Both the position numbers and the translations under genes were made by a program. 46,299 nt of DNA. Origin: Mycobacterium sp. URHD0025. Its GTDB lineage: Bacteria > Actinomycetota > Actinomycetes > Mycobacteriales > Mycobacteriaceae. Where the stretch lies: contig NZ_AUEQ01000022.1 of assembly GCF_000426065.1 (NCBI RefSeq), positions 1-46,299 of the forward strand. The letters are read 5' to 3'. Shown here piece by piece: positions 24,512 through 31,654 of the stretch; position 1 is the first letter of the stretch; every line of letters starts with the position of its first letter. The notes under the pieces were generated by a model. It did no database searches. It saw nothing but the letters and a program-made list of their open reading frames with translations, and was not told the DNA's origin.

Positions 24512-25596
24512 CACTGACGCCACTCGGGTTGCCCACGGTGCACCGATCCGACGGACCGGACACCGCCGCACCTCTGGCTCCCGCCCCGGAAACCGGTCCG
24601 CTGGTGGACACCTACGGCCGGGCCGCCACCGATCTGCGGGTGTCGCTGACCGACAAGTGCAACCTGCGCTGTACCTATTGCATGCCCGCCGAAGGTCTGG
24701 ACTGGCTACCCGGCGAGGCGCTGCTCAGCGCCGACGAACTGAGCCGGCTGCTGCGCATCGCCGTCACCCGGCTCGGCATCACCAGCGTGCGGTTCACCGG
24801 TGGCGAGCCGTTGGTCACCCGCCACCTGGAGGAGGTGGTGGCCGCCGCGGCCGCGCTGCACCCTCGACCGGAGATCACCCTGACCACCAATGGCATCGGG
24901 CTGGCCCGGCGCGCCGCGGGCCTCAAACAGGCCGGGCTGAACCGGATCAACGTGTCGCTGGACAGCGTCGACGCAACGCATTTCGCCCGGATCACGCGCC
25001 GGGACCGGCTGGCCGATGTGCTCGAAGGCCTGGCCGCGGCCAAAGCGGCCGGACTGGACCCGGTGAAGGTCAACGCGGTGCTCGACCCGGTTTCGGGTCT
25101 CGATGATGTCGTGAGCCTGTTGGGCTACTGCCTGGATCACGGATACCAGTTGCGGGTCATCGAGCAGATGCCGCTGGACGCCGGACACACCTGGCAGCGC
25201 GGGACGGTCATCGACGCCGACGCCATCCTGGGCGCTCTGCGCCGTCACTTCGACCTGCGACCGGATCCGTCACCGCGGGGCTCCGCACCGGCAGAGCTGT
25301 GGCAGGTCGCCGCGAGCGCCGACCATCCGGCAGGCGCCGTCGGGGTGATCGCCTCGGTGTCACACGCCTTCTGTTCGGCCTGTGACCGCACCAGGCTGAC
25401 CGCCGACGGCCAGATCCGCAGCTGCCTGTTCTCGACCGAGGAGAGCGACCTGCGTGCGCTGCTGCGCGGCGGTGCCGACGACGACGCCATCGAGGCGGCC
25501 TGGCGGACGGCGATGTGGGCCAAGCCCGCGGGACACGGCATCAACGACCCCGATTTCGTGCAGCCCGTACGACCGATGAGCGCGATCGGCGGCTAG
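24508..25596 (+). CDS. moaA: GTP 3',8-cyclase MoaA
   Basis: Radical-SAM enzyme that, with MoaC, turns GTP into cyclic pyranopterin monophosphate, the first stage of molybdenum cofactor synthesis. The 362-residue protein has the N-terminal cluster site Cys51-X3-Cys55-X2-Cys58 (KCNLRCTYCMP), the GGE motif in RFTGGEPL, and the C-terminal second cluster motif CSACDRTRLTADGQIRSC. It ends in Gly-Gly (SAIGG), as active MoaA does. The 30-residue N-terminal lead is Pro-rich and probably disordered. Corresponds to moaA2 of M. tuberculosis. Confidence 0.96.
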   Translation: MTLTPLGLPTVHRSDGPDTAAPLAPAPETGPLVDTYGRAATDLRVSLTDKCNLRCTYCMPAEGLDWLPGEALLSADELSRLLRIAVTRLGITSVRFTGGEPLVTRHLEEVVAAAAALHPRPEITLTTNGIGLARRAAGLKQAGLNRINVSLDSVDATHFARITRRDRLADVLEGLAAAKAAGLDPVKVNAVLDPVSGLDDVVSLLGYCLDHGYQLRVIEQMPLDAGHTWQRGTVIDADAILGALRRHFDLRPDPSPRGSAPAELWQVAASADHPAGAVGVIASVSHAFCSACDRTRLTADGQIRSCLFSTEESDLRALLRGGADDDAIEAAWRTAMWAKPAGHGINDPDFVQPVRPMSAIGG

Positions 25597-25860
25597 ATGA
25601 CGGAGCACACCGTGGCCGTGACGGTCCGCTATTTCGCCGCTGCGGCCGCCGCGGCCGGAGTTGATACGGAAACGTTAGATTTCGCGAAGGATGCGACCAT
25701 CGCGACGCTCGTCGAGCAACTCAGCGGTCGCGACGCGGAGCTCGCGCGAGTGCTAAAGCGCTGCTCATACCTGTCGGACGGGGTGGCTGTCCGCGATATG
25801 GGCAAGCGGATATCAACGCCTCAGACCCTTGATGTGTTACCCCCCTTCGCCGGCGGCTAG
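25597..25860 (+). CDS. moaD2: MoaD-type molybdopterin synthase small subunit
   Basis: An 87-residue ubiquitin-fold sulfur carrier. It ends in PPFAGG, the C-terminal Gly-Gly that is thiocarboxylated and donates sulfur in MoaE. The ATG follows the moaA stop with no gap, so translation is coupled. Its partner MoaE is encoded at 27610-28038 on the other strand, across rpfA. Composition is slightly less GC-rich around residues 20-45 than in neighbours. Confidence 0.94.
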   Translation: MTEHTVAVTVRYFAAAAAAAGVDTETLDFAKDATIATLVEQLSGRDAELARVLKRCSYLSDGVAVRDMGKRISTPQTLDVLPPFAGG

Positions 25861-25861
25861 T

Positions 25862-25877
25862 CGTGATTTGCATCACA
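25862..25877. promoter_or_regulatory. CRP-type binding site upstream of rpfA
   Basis: GTGATTTGCATCAC (25863-25876) fits the cAMP-receptor-protein core GTGA-N6-TCAC, and the flanking base extends the right half to TCACA. It starts 2 bases after the moaD stop and lies about 440 bases before the rpfA start. In M. tuberculosis rpfA is a reported CRP (Rv3676) target, which agrees with this placement. Confidence 0.68.
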
Positions 25878-26082
25878 TAACGAAATGGTCACGAGCTGGC
25901 TACAGCGCGGTGGAGCACGTGGTCGACCTGCGGCAACGCAAAAATAACCTGCACCTTTAAACAACTTTTAGAGTTTGCTCAGGGCCAAAACGCCCGAGGC
26001 CGCCAAAGGTGACGGGATAGCGGGCAGCCGTTACCGTTCACTTCCAAGTCAACCGACCCTAATCAGTTGACCCACCCTGACC

Positions 26083-26283
26083 GATAGCGCCGAGCTCCAT
26101 CCATCGGGCAAGGGTTCACAACGAACAACGAGGATGGAGGCGGGGGACCCAACCGGTCCACCGATTTATTTCAGGACCAGGAGCCGCTTGCGGCCCCTTG
26201 GGGTGAAGCCGTCGCCGTTTCGACGACGCCGGCCGGGTGACCTCTCCTACCCGAACCCGACAGCTGACCTCGTGGGCGCATAC
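26083..26283 (+). ncRNA. ydaO-type (c-di-AMP) riboswitch in the rpfA leader
   Basis: The leader shows the conserved blocks of the ydaO/yuaA aptamer in order: GGGGGACCCA near 26141, TTGGGGTGAAGCC near 26198, GGGTGACCTCTCC near 26236, and CCCGACAGCTGACCTCGTGG near 26256. GCGCC (26087-26091) can close the outer stem with GGCGC (26275-26279), and CTCCATCC near 26095 can pair with GGATGGAG near 26132. The aptamer ends about 18 bases before the rpfA ATG, with GAGAGG just after it, so ligand binding could affect ribosome access as well as transcription. This class is known upstream of rpf genes in actinobacteria. The stretch between the CRP site and the aptamer (25878-26082) contains an AT-rich patch near 25940-25975 but no gene. 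Confidence 0.93.
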
Positions 26284-26301
26284 GAGAGGACCTTCACGCT
26301 T

Positions 26302-27603
26302 ATGAGTGGACGGCATCGCAAGCCTGCTTCCTCGTCTTCAGCAAAGAATGTCGCCAAAATCGCCTTCACCGGCGCTGTCCTTGGTGGTAGCGGCCTCGCA
26401 TTGGCCGGTCAGGCCATGGCCGCCACCGACGGCGAGTGGGATCAGGTAGCCCGCTGCGAGTCCGGCGGCAACTGGGCGATCAACACCGGCAACGGCTATC
26501 ACGGCGGCCTGCAGTTCTCGCCCAGCACGTGGTCGTCACACGGCGGCAGCGAGTACGCACCGGCGGCCTACATGGCCACCAAAGAAGAGCAGATCGCGGT
26601 CGCCGAGCGCGTGCTCGCCGGCCAGGGCAAGGGCGCCTGGCCCGTCTGTGGCCGCGGCCTCTCGGGCTCCTCCCCGCGCAACGTCGTCGCCGAACCCGCT
26701 CCGGCCCCGCTGGATGCGCCCGCGGTCAACGGCGAACTGCCGCCCGCCCCCGAGGCACCGCCGGTCGATGCGCTTGCCGCACCGCTGCCGGCCGACGCCC
26801 CGCCCGCACCCGAGAACCTCCCCCCGGCACCCGAGGCCGCCCCGATGGACGCCGCGTTGGCGCCCGCCCCCGAGGCCGCCCCGATCACCGACGCCGCGCT
26901 GCAAGTGCCCGCCCCTGAGGCTCCGGCACCGGTGGACGCCCCGGCTCCCGAGGCCGAGGCACCGGCTCCGGCGCCTGAAGCTCCGGTGGACGCACCGGCC
27001 CCCGAGGCCGAGGCACCCGCACCGGCTCCCGAGGCTCCGATCGACGCACCGGCTCCCGAAGCTCCGGTCGATGCCCCGGCCCCCGAGGCTCCGGCCGACT
27101 GGGACCAGGCTCCGGCCCCCGCCGATCAGCCGCAGACCTGGGCGCTGCACGTGGGCGATCCGATGCCGCTCGACCCGGTGCTGCCCCCGGCCCCGGCGCC
27201 GGCCCCCGCCGCTCCTGCGGTCGCCGCACCGGATCCGCTGGCCCCGCTCAACAACGTCGACATCCCGCAGCCGGCCTTCGACGTCGCGAACCAGATCGCC
27301 ACCAACGGCGTCCCGGCCGTCCCCGCCGAGGGCGTCCCGCACCTGGCCAGCCCACAGAACCTTCCCCCGGGCACCACGGCTGACAACCCGTCGCAGGTGC
27401 CGGGCCAGGGCCCGAACGCCACCTACCTGCGGGAGATCTGGCACGCGATCCAGACCCAGGACATCAGCGGTAAGGATGCTCTGCTGGCGCTGACACAGCG
27501 TCCGCTGTCCACCCCGGACGCCCCGGGTGGTGAGGCTCCGAACCTCCCGGTCGCCCCGGTGGATCCGGCCGCCCCGGCTCCCGTGCCGGCCCCGCCGGCC
27601 TGA
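26302..27603 (+). CDS. rpfA: resuscitation-promoting factor RpfA
   Basis: A secreted cell-wall lytic enzyme that helps wake dormant cells. A signal peptide occupies about residues 1-40 (KIAFTGAVLGGSGLALAGQAMA). Then comes the Rpf lysozyme-like domain, about residues 41-118, with catalytic Glu 53 in VARCESGGNW and a Cys52-Cys116 pair. Residues about 125-350 are a Pro/Ala/Glu-rich repeat region with units such as APEAPVDAPAPEAEAPAPAP. The conserved C-terminus resumes with YLREIWHAIQTQDISGKDALLAL. The total, 433 residues, is close to M. tuberculosis RpfA. ATG 26302 follows the riboswitch; the open frame continues upstream through the aptamer but is not coding. Confidence 0.96.
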   Translation: MSGRHRKPASSSSAKNVAKIAFTGAVLGGSGLALAGQAMAATDGEWDQVARCESGGNWAINTGNGYHGGLQFSPSTWSSHGGSEYAPAAYMATKEEQIAVAERVLAGQGKGAWPVCGRGLSGSSPRNVVAEPAPAPLDAPAVNGELPPAPEAPPVDALAAPLPADAPPAPENLPPAPEAAPMDAALAPAPEAAPITDAALQVPAPEAPAPVDAPAPEAEAPAPAPEAPVDAPAPEAEAPAPAPEAPIDAPAPEAPVDAPAPEAPADWDQAPAPADQPQTWALHVGDPMPLDPVLPPAPAPAPAAPAVAAPDPLAPLNNVDIPQPAFDVANQIATNGVPAVPAEGVPHLASPQNLPPGTTADNPSQVPGQGPNATYLREIWHAIQTQDISGKDALLALTQRPLSTPDAPGGEAPNLPVAPVDPAAPAPVPAPPA

Positions 27604-27609
27604 TCCGGG

Positions 27610-28038
27610 TCAGGCCGAACCGACCCATTCGTCGGTGCCGTCGGAGAAGTACTGGTGCTTCCACACCGGTAGCCGCTCTTTGACGGTGTCGACGAGACGG
27701 GCACAGGTTTCGAACGCCGCCCTGCGATGGTCCGCTGCCACAGCGGCCACCAGGGCGGCGTCTCCTATGTGCAGGGTCCCGATGCGGTGGCTGACCGCGA
27801 TCGCACGCACCCCGGTCGCCTGCGCGGCCACCTCGGCGGCCACTTCTTGCAACGTCTGAAGAGCATTGGGGTGCGCCGAGTAATCGAGCCGGATGACTGA
27901 ACGGCCCTCGTCGTGATCACGCACCACACCGGAGAACCCGACGACCGCGCCGGCGGCCTCGTGGGCCACCAGCGCCTCGTACTCGGTCAGTGAGATCGGT
28001 GCCTCGGTCAATTCGACACGTATGACGGACGCACTCAC
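27610..28038 (-). CDS. moaE: molybdopterin synthase catalytic subunit MoaE
   Basis: A 142-residue subunit that, with thiocarboxylated MoaD, inserts two sulfurs into cyclic pyranopterin to make molybdopterin. Family blocks: AVVGFSGVVRDHDEGRSV near residue 30, LDYSAHPNALQTL, AVSHRIGTLHIGD, and the C-terminal LPVWKHQYFSDGTDEWVGS, whose lysine is the key active-site residue. GTG 28038 overlaps the mog stop (GTGA), so it is coupled to that gene. It ends 6 bases from the convergent rpfA stop. Confidence 0.95.
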   Translation of the reverse strand: MSASVIRVELTEAPISLTEYEALVAHEAAGAVVGFSGVVRDHDEGRSVIRLDYSAHPNALQTLQEVAAEVAAQATGVRAIAVSHRIGTLHIGDAALVAAVAADHRRAAFETCARLVDTVKERLPVWKHQYFSDGTDEWVGSA

Positions 28039-28511
28039 GTGTGGTCCTTTCCGCCCAGCTGGTCCAGGGCATGCTCCAGCACACCGGCCAGCACGCCCAG
28101 CCCGTCCTTCACCCCGCCCGGCGACCCGGGCAGGTTGATGATCAGGGTGCGCCCGGCGACCCCACACACGCCGCGGGACAGCACCGCAGTGGGCACCTTG
28201 TGCGCGCCGGCGCGCCGGATGGCGTCGGCCAGCCCGGGTATCTGATAGTCGAGCACCGACATGGTGGACTCCGGCGTCGCGTCGGTCGGTGAGATGCCGG
28301 TACCGCCGGAGGTGATGATCAGATCGACCCGCTCGGCCAGCGCCGCCCGCAGGGCATCGGCGACGGCGTGTCCGTCGGCGACCACCACCTGCTCGGTGAC
28401 GTCATAACCGCGATCGGAGAGCCAGCCGACGATGACAGGGCCCGTCCGGTCGTCGTACACCCCTGCCGCGGCACGGGTCGAGGCGATGATGACCCGTGCC
28501 GAACGGGTCAC
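28035..28511 (-). CDS. mog: molybdopterin adenylyltransferase-type protein (Mog/MoaB)
   Basis: A 158-residue MogA/MoaB-fold protein that binds molybdopterin and adenylates it before molybdate insertion. The signature ITSGGTGISPTDATPE (about residues 66-81) and the NLPGSPGGVKDGLGVL motif near residue 130 are intact. I take GTG 28511 as the start: it overlaps the moaC stop as GTGA, matching the coupling of the whole operon; an upstream in-frame start would extend the protein 10 residues into moaC. Confidence 0.93.
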   Translation of the reverse strand: MTRSARVIIASTRAAAGVYDDRTGPVIVGWLSDRGYDVTEQVVVADGHAVADALRAALAERVDLIITSGGTGISPTDATPESTMSVLDYQIPGLADAIRRAGAHKVPTAVLSRGVCGVAGRTLIINLPGSPGGVKDGLGVLAGVLEHALDQLGGKDHT

Positions 28512-28993
28512 TGCTGGGTTTCTTCCGACGCTCTTTCCCACAATCCCGTTTTACCGCCTTCTTTGCGCACCACTTTGATGTCGTCGACGCGTGCGGCGGG
28601 ATCGACGGCCTTGATCATGTCGTACAGGGTGAGTGCGGCCACGCTCACCGCGGTCAGCGCTTCCATCTCCACCCCGGTGCGGTCCGTGCTGCGCACGGTG
28701 GCGGTCACCGCCACCGCGGCATCCCGGACGTCGAAGTCCACGTCGACGCCGGTGAGGGCCAACTGATGGCACAGCGGTATCAACTCGGGAGTCCGCTTGG
28801 CCGCCAGGATTCCCGCCACCCGCGCGGTGGCCAGGGCATCACCCTTGGGCAGGCCGCCCGAGGCGATGAGGGCCACCACATCCGGGCGCGTGTGCAACGT
28901 GCCCACAGCGACCGCGGTGCGCTTGGTGACGTCCTTCGAGGTGACGTCGACCATGTGCGCCGCGCCGGACTCGTCGAGGTGCGACAGTCCCAC
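28508..28993 (-). CDS. moaC: cyclic pyranopterin monophosphate synthase MoaC
   Basis: A 161-residue enzyme acting with MoaA in the first step of molybdenum cofactor synthesis. Conserved blocks: HMVDVTSKDVTKRTAVA, LPKGDALATARVAGILAAKRTPELIPLCHQL (active-site Lys, Arg and His), RTGVEMEALTAVSVAALTLYDMIKAVD with the catalytic Asp/Glu, and KEGGKTG. Start GTG 28993, 2 bases after the stop of the small gene before it. First of the three coupled genes moaC-mog-moaE. Confidence 0.95.
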   Translation of the reverse strand: MGLSHLDESGAAHMVDVTSKDVTKRTAVAVGTLHTRPDVVALIASGGLPKGDALATARVAGILAAKRTPELIPLCHQLALTGVDVDFDVRDAAVAVTATVRSTDRTGVEMEALTAVSVAALTLYDMIKAVDPAARVDDIKVVRKEGGKTGLWERASEETQQ

Positions 28994-28995
28994 TG

Positions 28996-29193
28996 TTACC
29001 TGTTGACGACCGTGGCCGACTGGATGAAGGGCAGCTCTTCGGCCGGCAATGGAAAGGTCACATCGCCGAACGGTGACAGTGCGCCGGTGCGGTCGGTGGC
29101 GAGCTCGCTGACGGCGTGATCATCGCCGTCGGAGAGCACCGGCCAGCCGTTGTCGACGTAATGGTTCTTCTTGTTGTCAGCCACGCCCCACAT
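28996..29193 (-). CDS. small conserved hypothetical protein (Rv0863-like)
   Basis: A 65-residue protein with no signal peptide or membrane segment: DNKKNHYVDNGWPVLSDGDDHAVSELA near the start and FPLPAEELPFIQSATVV at the end. It occupies the place of Rv0863 between moaC and the helicase pair. Function unknown. Its TAA ends 2 bases before the moaC GTG, so it probably leads the moa operon. ATG 29193 and GTG 29184 (VADNKKNHY) are both possible starts. Confidence 0.72.
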   Translation of the reverse strand: MWGVADNKKNHYVDNGWPVLSDGDDHAVSELATDRTGALSPFGDVTFPLPAEELPFIQSATVVNR

Positions 29194-29266
29194 TGTGGCA
29201 GGCGTCCGATCCGGTGGCGAGACCGGCGCGGCGGACGACCCGAAGTAGCTTTACGCTGGTCAGGAT

Positions 29267-31522
29267 ATGACCGCCGCACAGACCCCCGGAATCCCGCTGG
29301 GTGCCTGGTTGGCCGAACTCGATGACAAGGGCCTGATCCGCCTGCTGGAACTGCGGCCCGACCTGAGCCAGCCGCCACCGGGAACGATTGCCGCGCTCGC
29401 CGCGCGCGCCACCTCACGCCAGTCGGTCAAGGCTGCCACCGATTCCCTGGACTTCCTGCGGCTGGCGGTCCTGGACGCACTGCTGGTCCTGCACGCCGAC
29501 ACCCATGCGGTCCCGATATCCCAGGTAAATGAACTGTTGGGCGACCGCGTCGGCTCCGATGACGTGACCGCCGCGCTGGACGACCTGCGCGAGCGGGCCC
29601 TGGTGTGGGGCGAGGCCGCCGTCCGGGTGGCCCCCGAGGTCGCCGCCGGCCTGCCCTGGTTCGTCGGCCAGGCCGCCATCGAGGTGCCCGAGCGCAGCCC
29701 GGACGAGATCGCCGCTCTGCTCCAGGGCCTCGACGACGCCCAGAGCGAGCTGCTGGCCCGGCTGCTGGAGGGCTCGCCCATGGGCCGCACCCGCGACGCG
29801 GCACCCGACACCCCCGGCGACCGACCGGTCCCGCGACTGCTGGAAGCCGGGCTGCTGCGCCGGATCGACGACGAGACGGTGATCCTGCCCCGGGTGGTCG
29901 GCCAGGTGATGCGCAGCGAGGCGCCCGGGCCGCTGGAGCTGACCGCACCGGCGCTCCAGACCACGTCCACGACTCCTGCCGACGTGGATGCGGTGGCCGC
30001 CGGCGCGGCCATCGACCTGCTGCGTGAGATCGACCTGATCATCGAAACCCTCGGCAGCACACCGGTTCCCGAGTTGCGCAACGGCGGGCTCGGCGTCCGC
30101 GACGTCAAACGGCTGGCCAAGGCCACGGGCATCGAGGAACCCCGGCTGGGACTCCTGCTGGAATTGGCCGCGGGCGCGGGGCTGATCGCCGCCGGAATGC
30201 CCGAACCCGACCCGGGTGACGGGACCGGGCCGTACTGGGCGCCGACGGTGGCCGCCGACCGGTTCATCGAATCACCCACGTCGGTGCGCTGGCACCTGCT
30301 GGCGGCGACCTGGCTGGACCTGCCGGCCCGGCCCGCCCTGATCGGCAGCCGCGGACCGGACAACAAACCCTTTGCCGCGCTGTCGGATTCGCTGTACTCG
30401 ACAGCGGCACCGCTGGACCGCCGGCTGATGTTGAGCGTGCTGGCCGAACTGGATCCGGGCACCGGAGTCGACGGTGCCGAGGCGGCCCGCGCGATGCTGT
30501 GGCGGCGGCCGCGCTGGGCGGCAAGGCTGCAGCCGGCCACGGTCGGCGGACTGCTCGCCGAGGCGCACGCGCTGGGCATGGTGGGCCGCGGCGCGATCAG
30601 CACGCCGGCCCGCGGGCTGCTGGCCGGCGATCCCGACGAGGACGTGCTGGCCGCGATGGCCAAGGCGCTGCCCAAACCTCTCGATCACTTCCTGCTGCAG
30701 GCCGATCTCACCGTGATCGTGCCCGGCCCGCTGGAGCGGGATCTGGCCGAGCACCTGGCCGAGGTGGCCACCGTCGAATCGGCGGGCGCAGCGATGGTCT
30801 ACCGCATCAGCGAGGCGTCCATCCGGCGCGCACTCGATGCCGGACGGACCGCAGGCGACCTGCACACCTTGTTCGAGAAACACTCGAAAACACCGGTGCC
30901 GCAAGGACTCACCTACCTCATCGACGACGTCGCCCGGCGCCACGGCCAACTGCGGGTCGGGATGGCCACATCGTTTTTGCGGTGTGAAGATCCGGCACTG
31001 CTGGCCCAGGCCGTCGCCGCACCGGGCACCGACCGCCTCGAGCTCCGGCTGCTGGCCCCCACCGTGGCGGTGTCCCAGGCGCCGATCGCCGACGTGCTCA
31101 CGGTGCTGCGGGAGGCGGGATTCGCGCCGGCCGCCGAGGACTCGACCGGCAGCGTCGTCGACATCAGGGCCCGCGGCGCGCGTGTCGTCGCACCGACCCG
31201 GCGCCGCGTCTACCGCCCGCCCTCACCCCCGTCCGCCCAGACGCTCGGCGCAGTCGTCGCGGTGCTGCGCAAGGTGGCGTCCGGACCGTTCTCCAGCGTG
31301 CGTCTGGACCCGGCGATGGCCATCACCCAGTTGCAGGACGCCGCGATCAACCAGACCTCCGTGGTCATCGGCTACGTCGATCCCGCCGGCGTGGCCACCC
31401 AGCGAGTGGTCTCCCCCATCAATGTGCGCGGCGGCCAGCTGACCGCGTTCGATCCGGCCGCCGGCCGGGTCCGCGAGTTCGCCATCCACCGGGTCACCTC
31501 CGTGGTGTCCGCCGACAACTAG
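29267..31522 (+). CDS. helicase-associated domain protein (Rv0862c-like)
   Basis: A 751-residue protein always paired with the XPB helicase in mycobacteria. It has no Walker motifs, so it is not a helicase itself. The N-terminal half is helical with winged-helix-like stretches (GVRDVKRLAKATGIEEPRLGLLLELAAGAGLI, about residues 278-310). The centre contains FLLQADLTVIVPGPLERDLAEHLAEVATVESAGAA, the conserved helicase-associated block, near residue 478. The last about 75 residues (QTSVVIGYVDPAGVATQRVVSPINVR) look like a WYL-type fold. It probably regulates or recruits the helicase encoded 132 bases downstream. Confidence 0.88.
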   Translation: MTAAQTPGIPLGAWLAELDDKGLIRLLELRPDLSQPPPGTIAALAARATSRQSVKAATDSLDFLRLAVLDALLVLHADTHAVPISQVNELLGDRVGSDDVTAALDDLRERALVWGEAAVRVAPEVAAGLPWFVGQAAIEVPERSPDEIAALLQGLDDAQSELLARLLEGSPMGRTRDAAPDTPGDRPVPRLLEAGLLRRIDDETVILPRVVGQVMRSEAPGPLELTAPALQTTSTTPADVDAVAAGAAIDLLREIDLIIETLGSTPVPELRNGGLGVRDVKRLAKATGIEEPRLGLLLELAAGAGLIAAGMPEPDPGDGTGPYWAPTVAADRFIESPTSVRWHLLAATWLDLPARPALIGSRGPDNKPFAALSDSLYSTAAPLDRRLMLSVLAELDPGTGVDGAEAARAMLWRRPRWAARLQPATVGGLLAEAHALGMVGRGAISTPARGLLAGDPDEDVLAAMAKALPKPLDHFLLQADLTVIVPGPLERDLAEHLAEVATVESAGAAMVYRISEASIRRALDAGRTAGDLHTLFEKHSKTPVPQGLTYLIDDVARRHGQLRVGMATSFLRCEDPALLAQAVAAPGTDRLELRLLAPTVAVSQAPIADVLTVLREAGFAPAAEDSTGSVVDIRARGARVVAPTRRRVYRPPSPPSAQTLGAVVAVLRKVASGPFSSVRLDPAMAITQLQDAAINQTSVVIGYVDPAGVATQRVVSPINVRGGQLTAFDPAAGRVREFAIHRVTSVVSADN

Positions 31523-31654
31523 CGATACCGACCACAAAATGGCGCTGCTGCGGCGTGTCGGCGTGCGGACTCGGTCACTCGTCGTCCGAAGGTGTCCGCG
31601 CGCTCTGGATAATGGACAGAATGACCAGCCAGCCAGAAGCCGAGGGAGCCGCGC

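Noticed and set aside
26134..26301. N-terminal extension of RpfA reading through the leader
   Set aside because: The region is a clear ydaO-type aptamer, and MSGRHRKP at 26302 is the known RpfA start followed by a normal signal peptide.
26700..27120. CRISPR-like periodic repeats in rpfA
   Set aside because: The repeats are in-frame Pro/Ala-rich codons without constant spacers, so they are protein repeats, not a CRISPR array.
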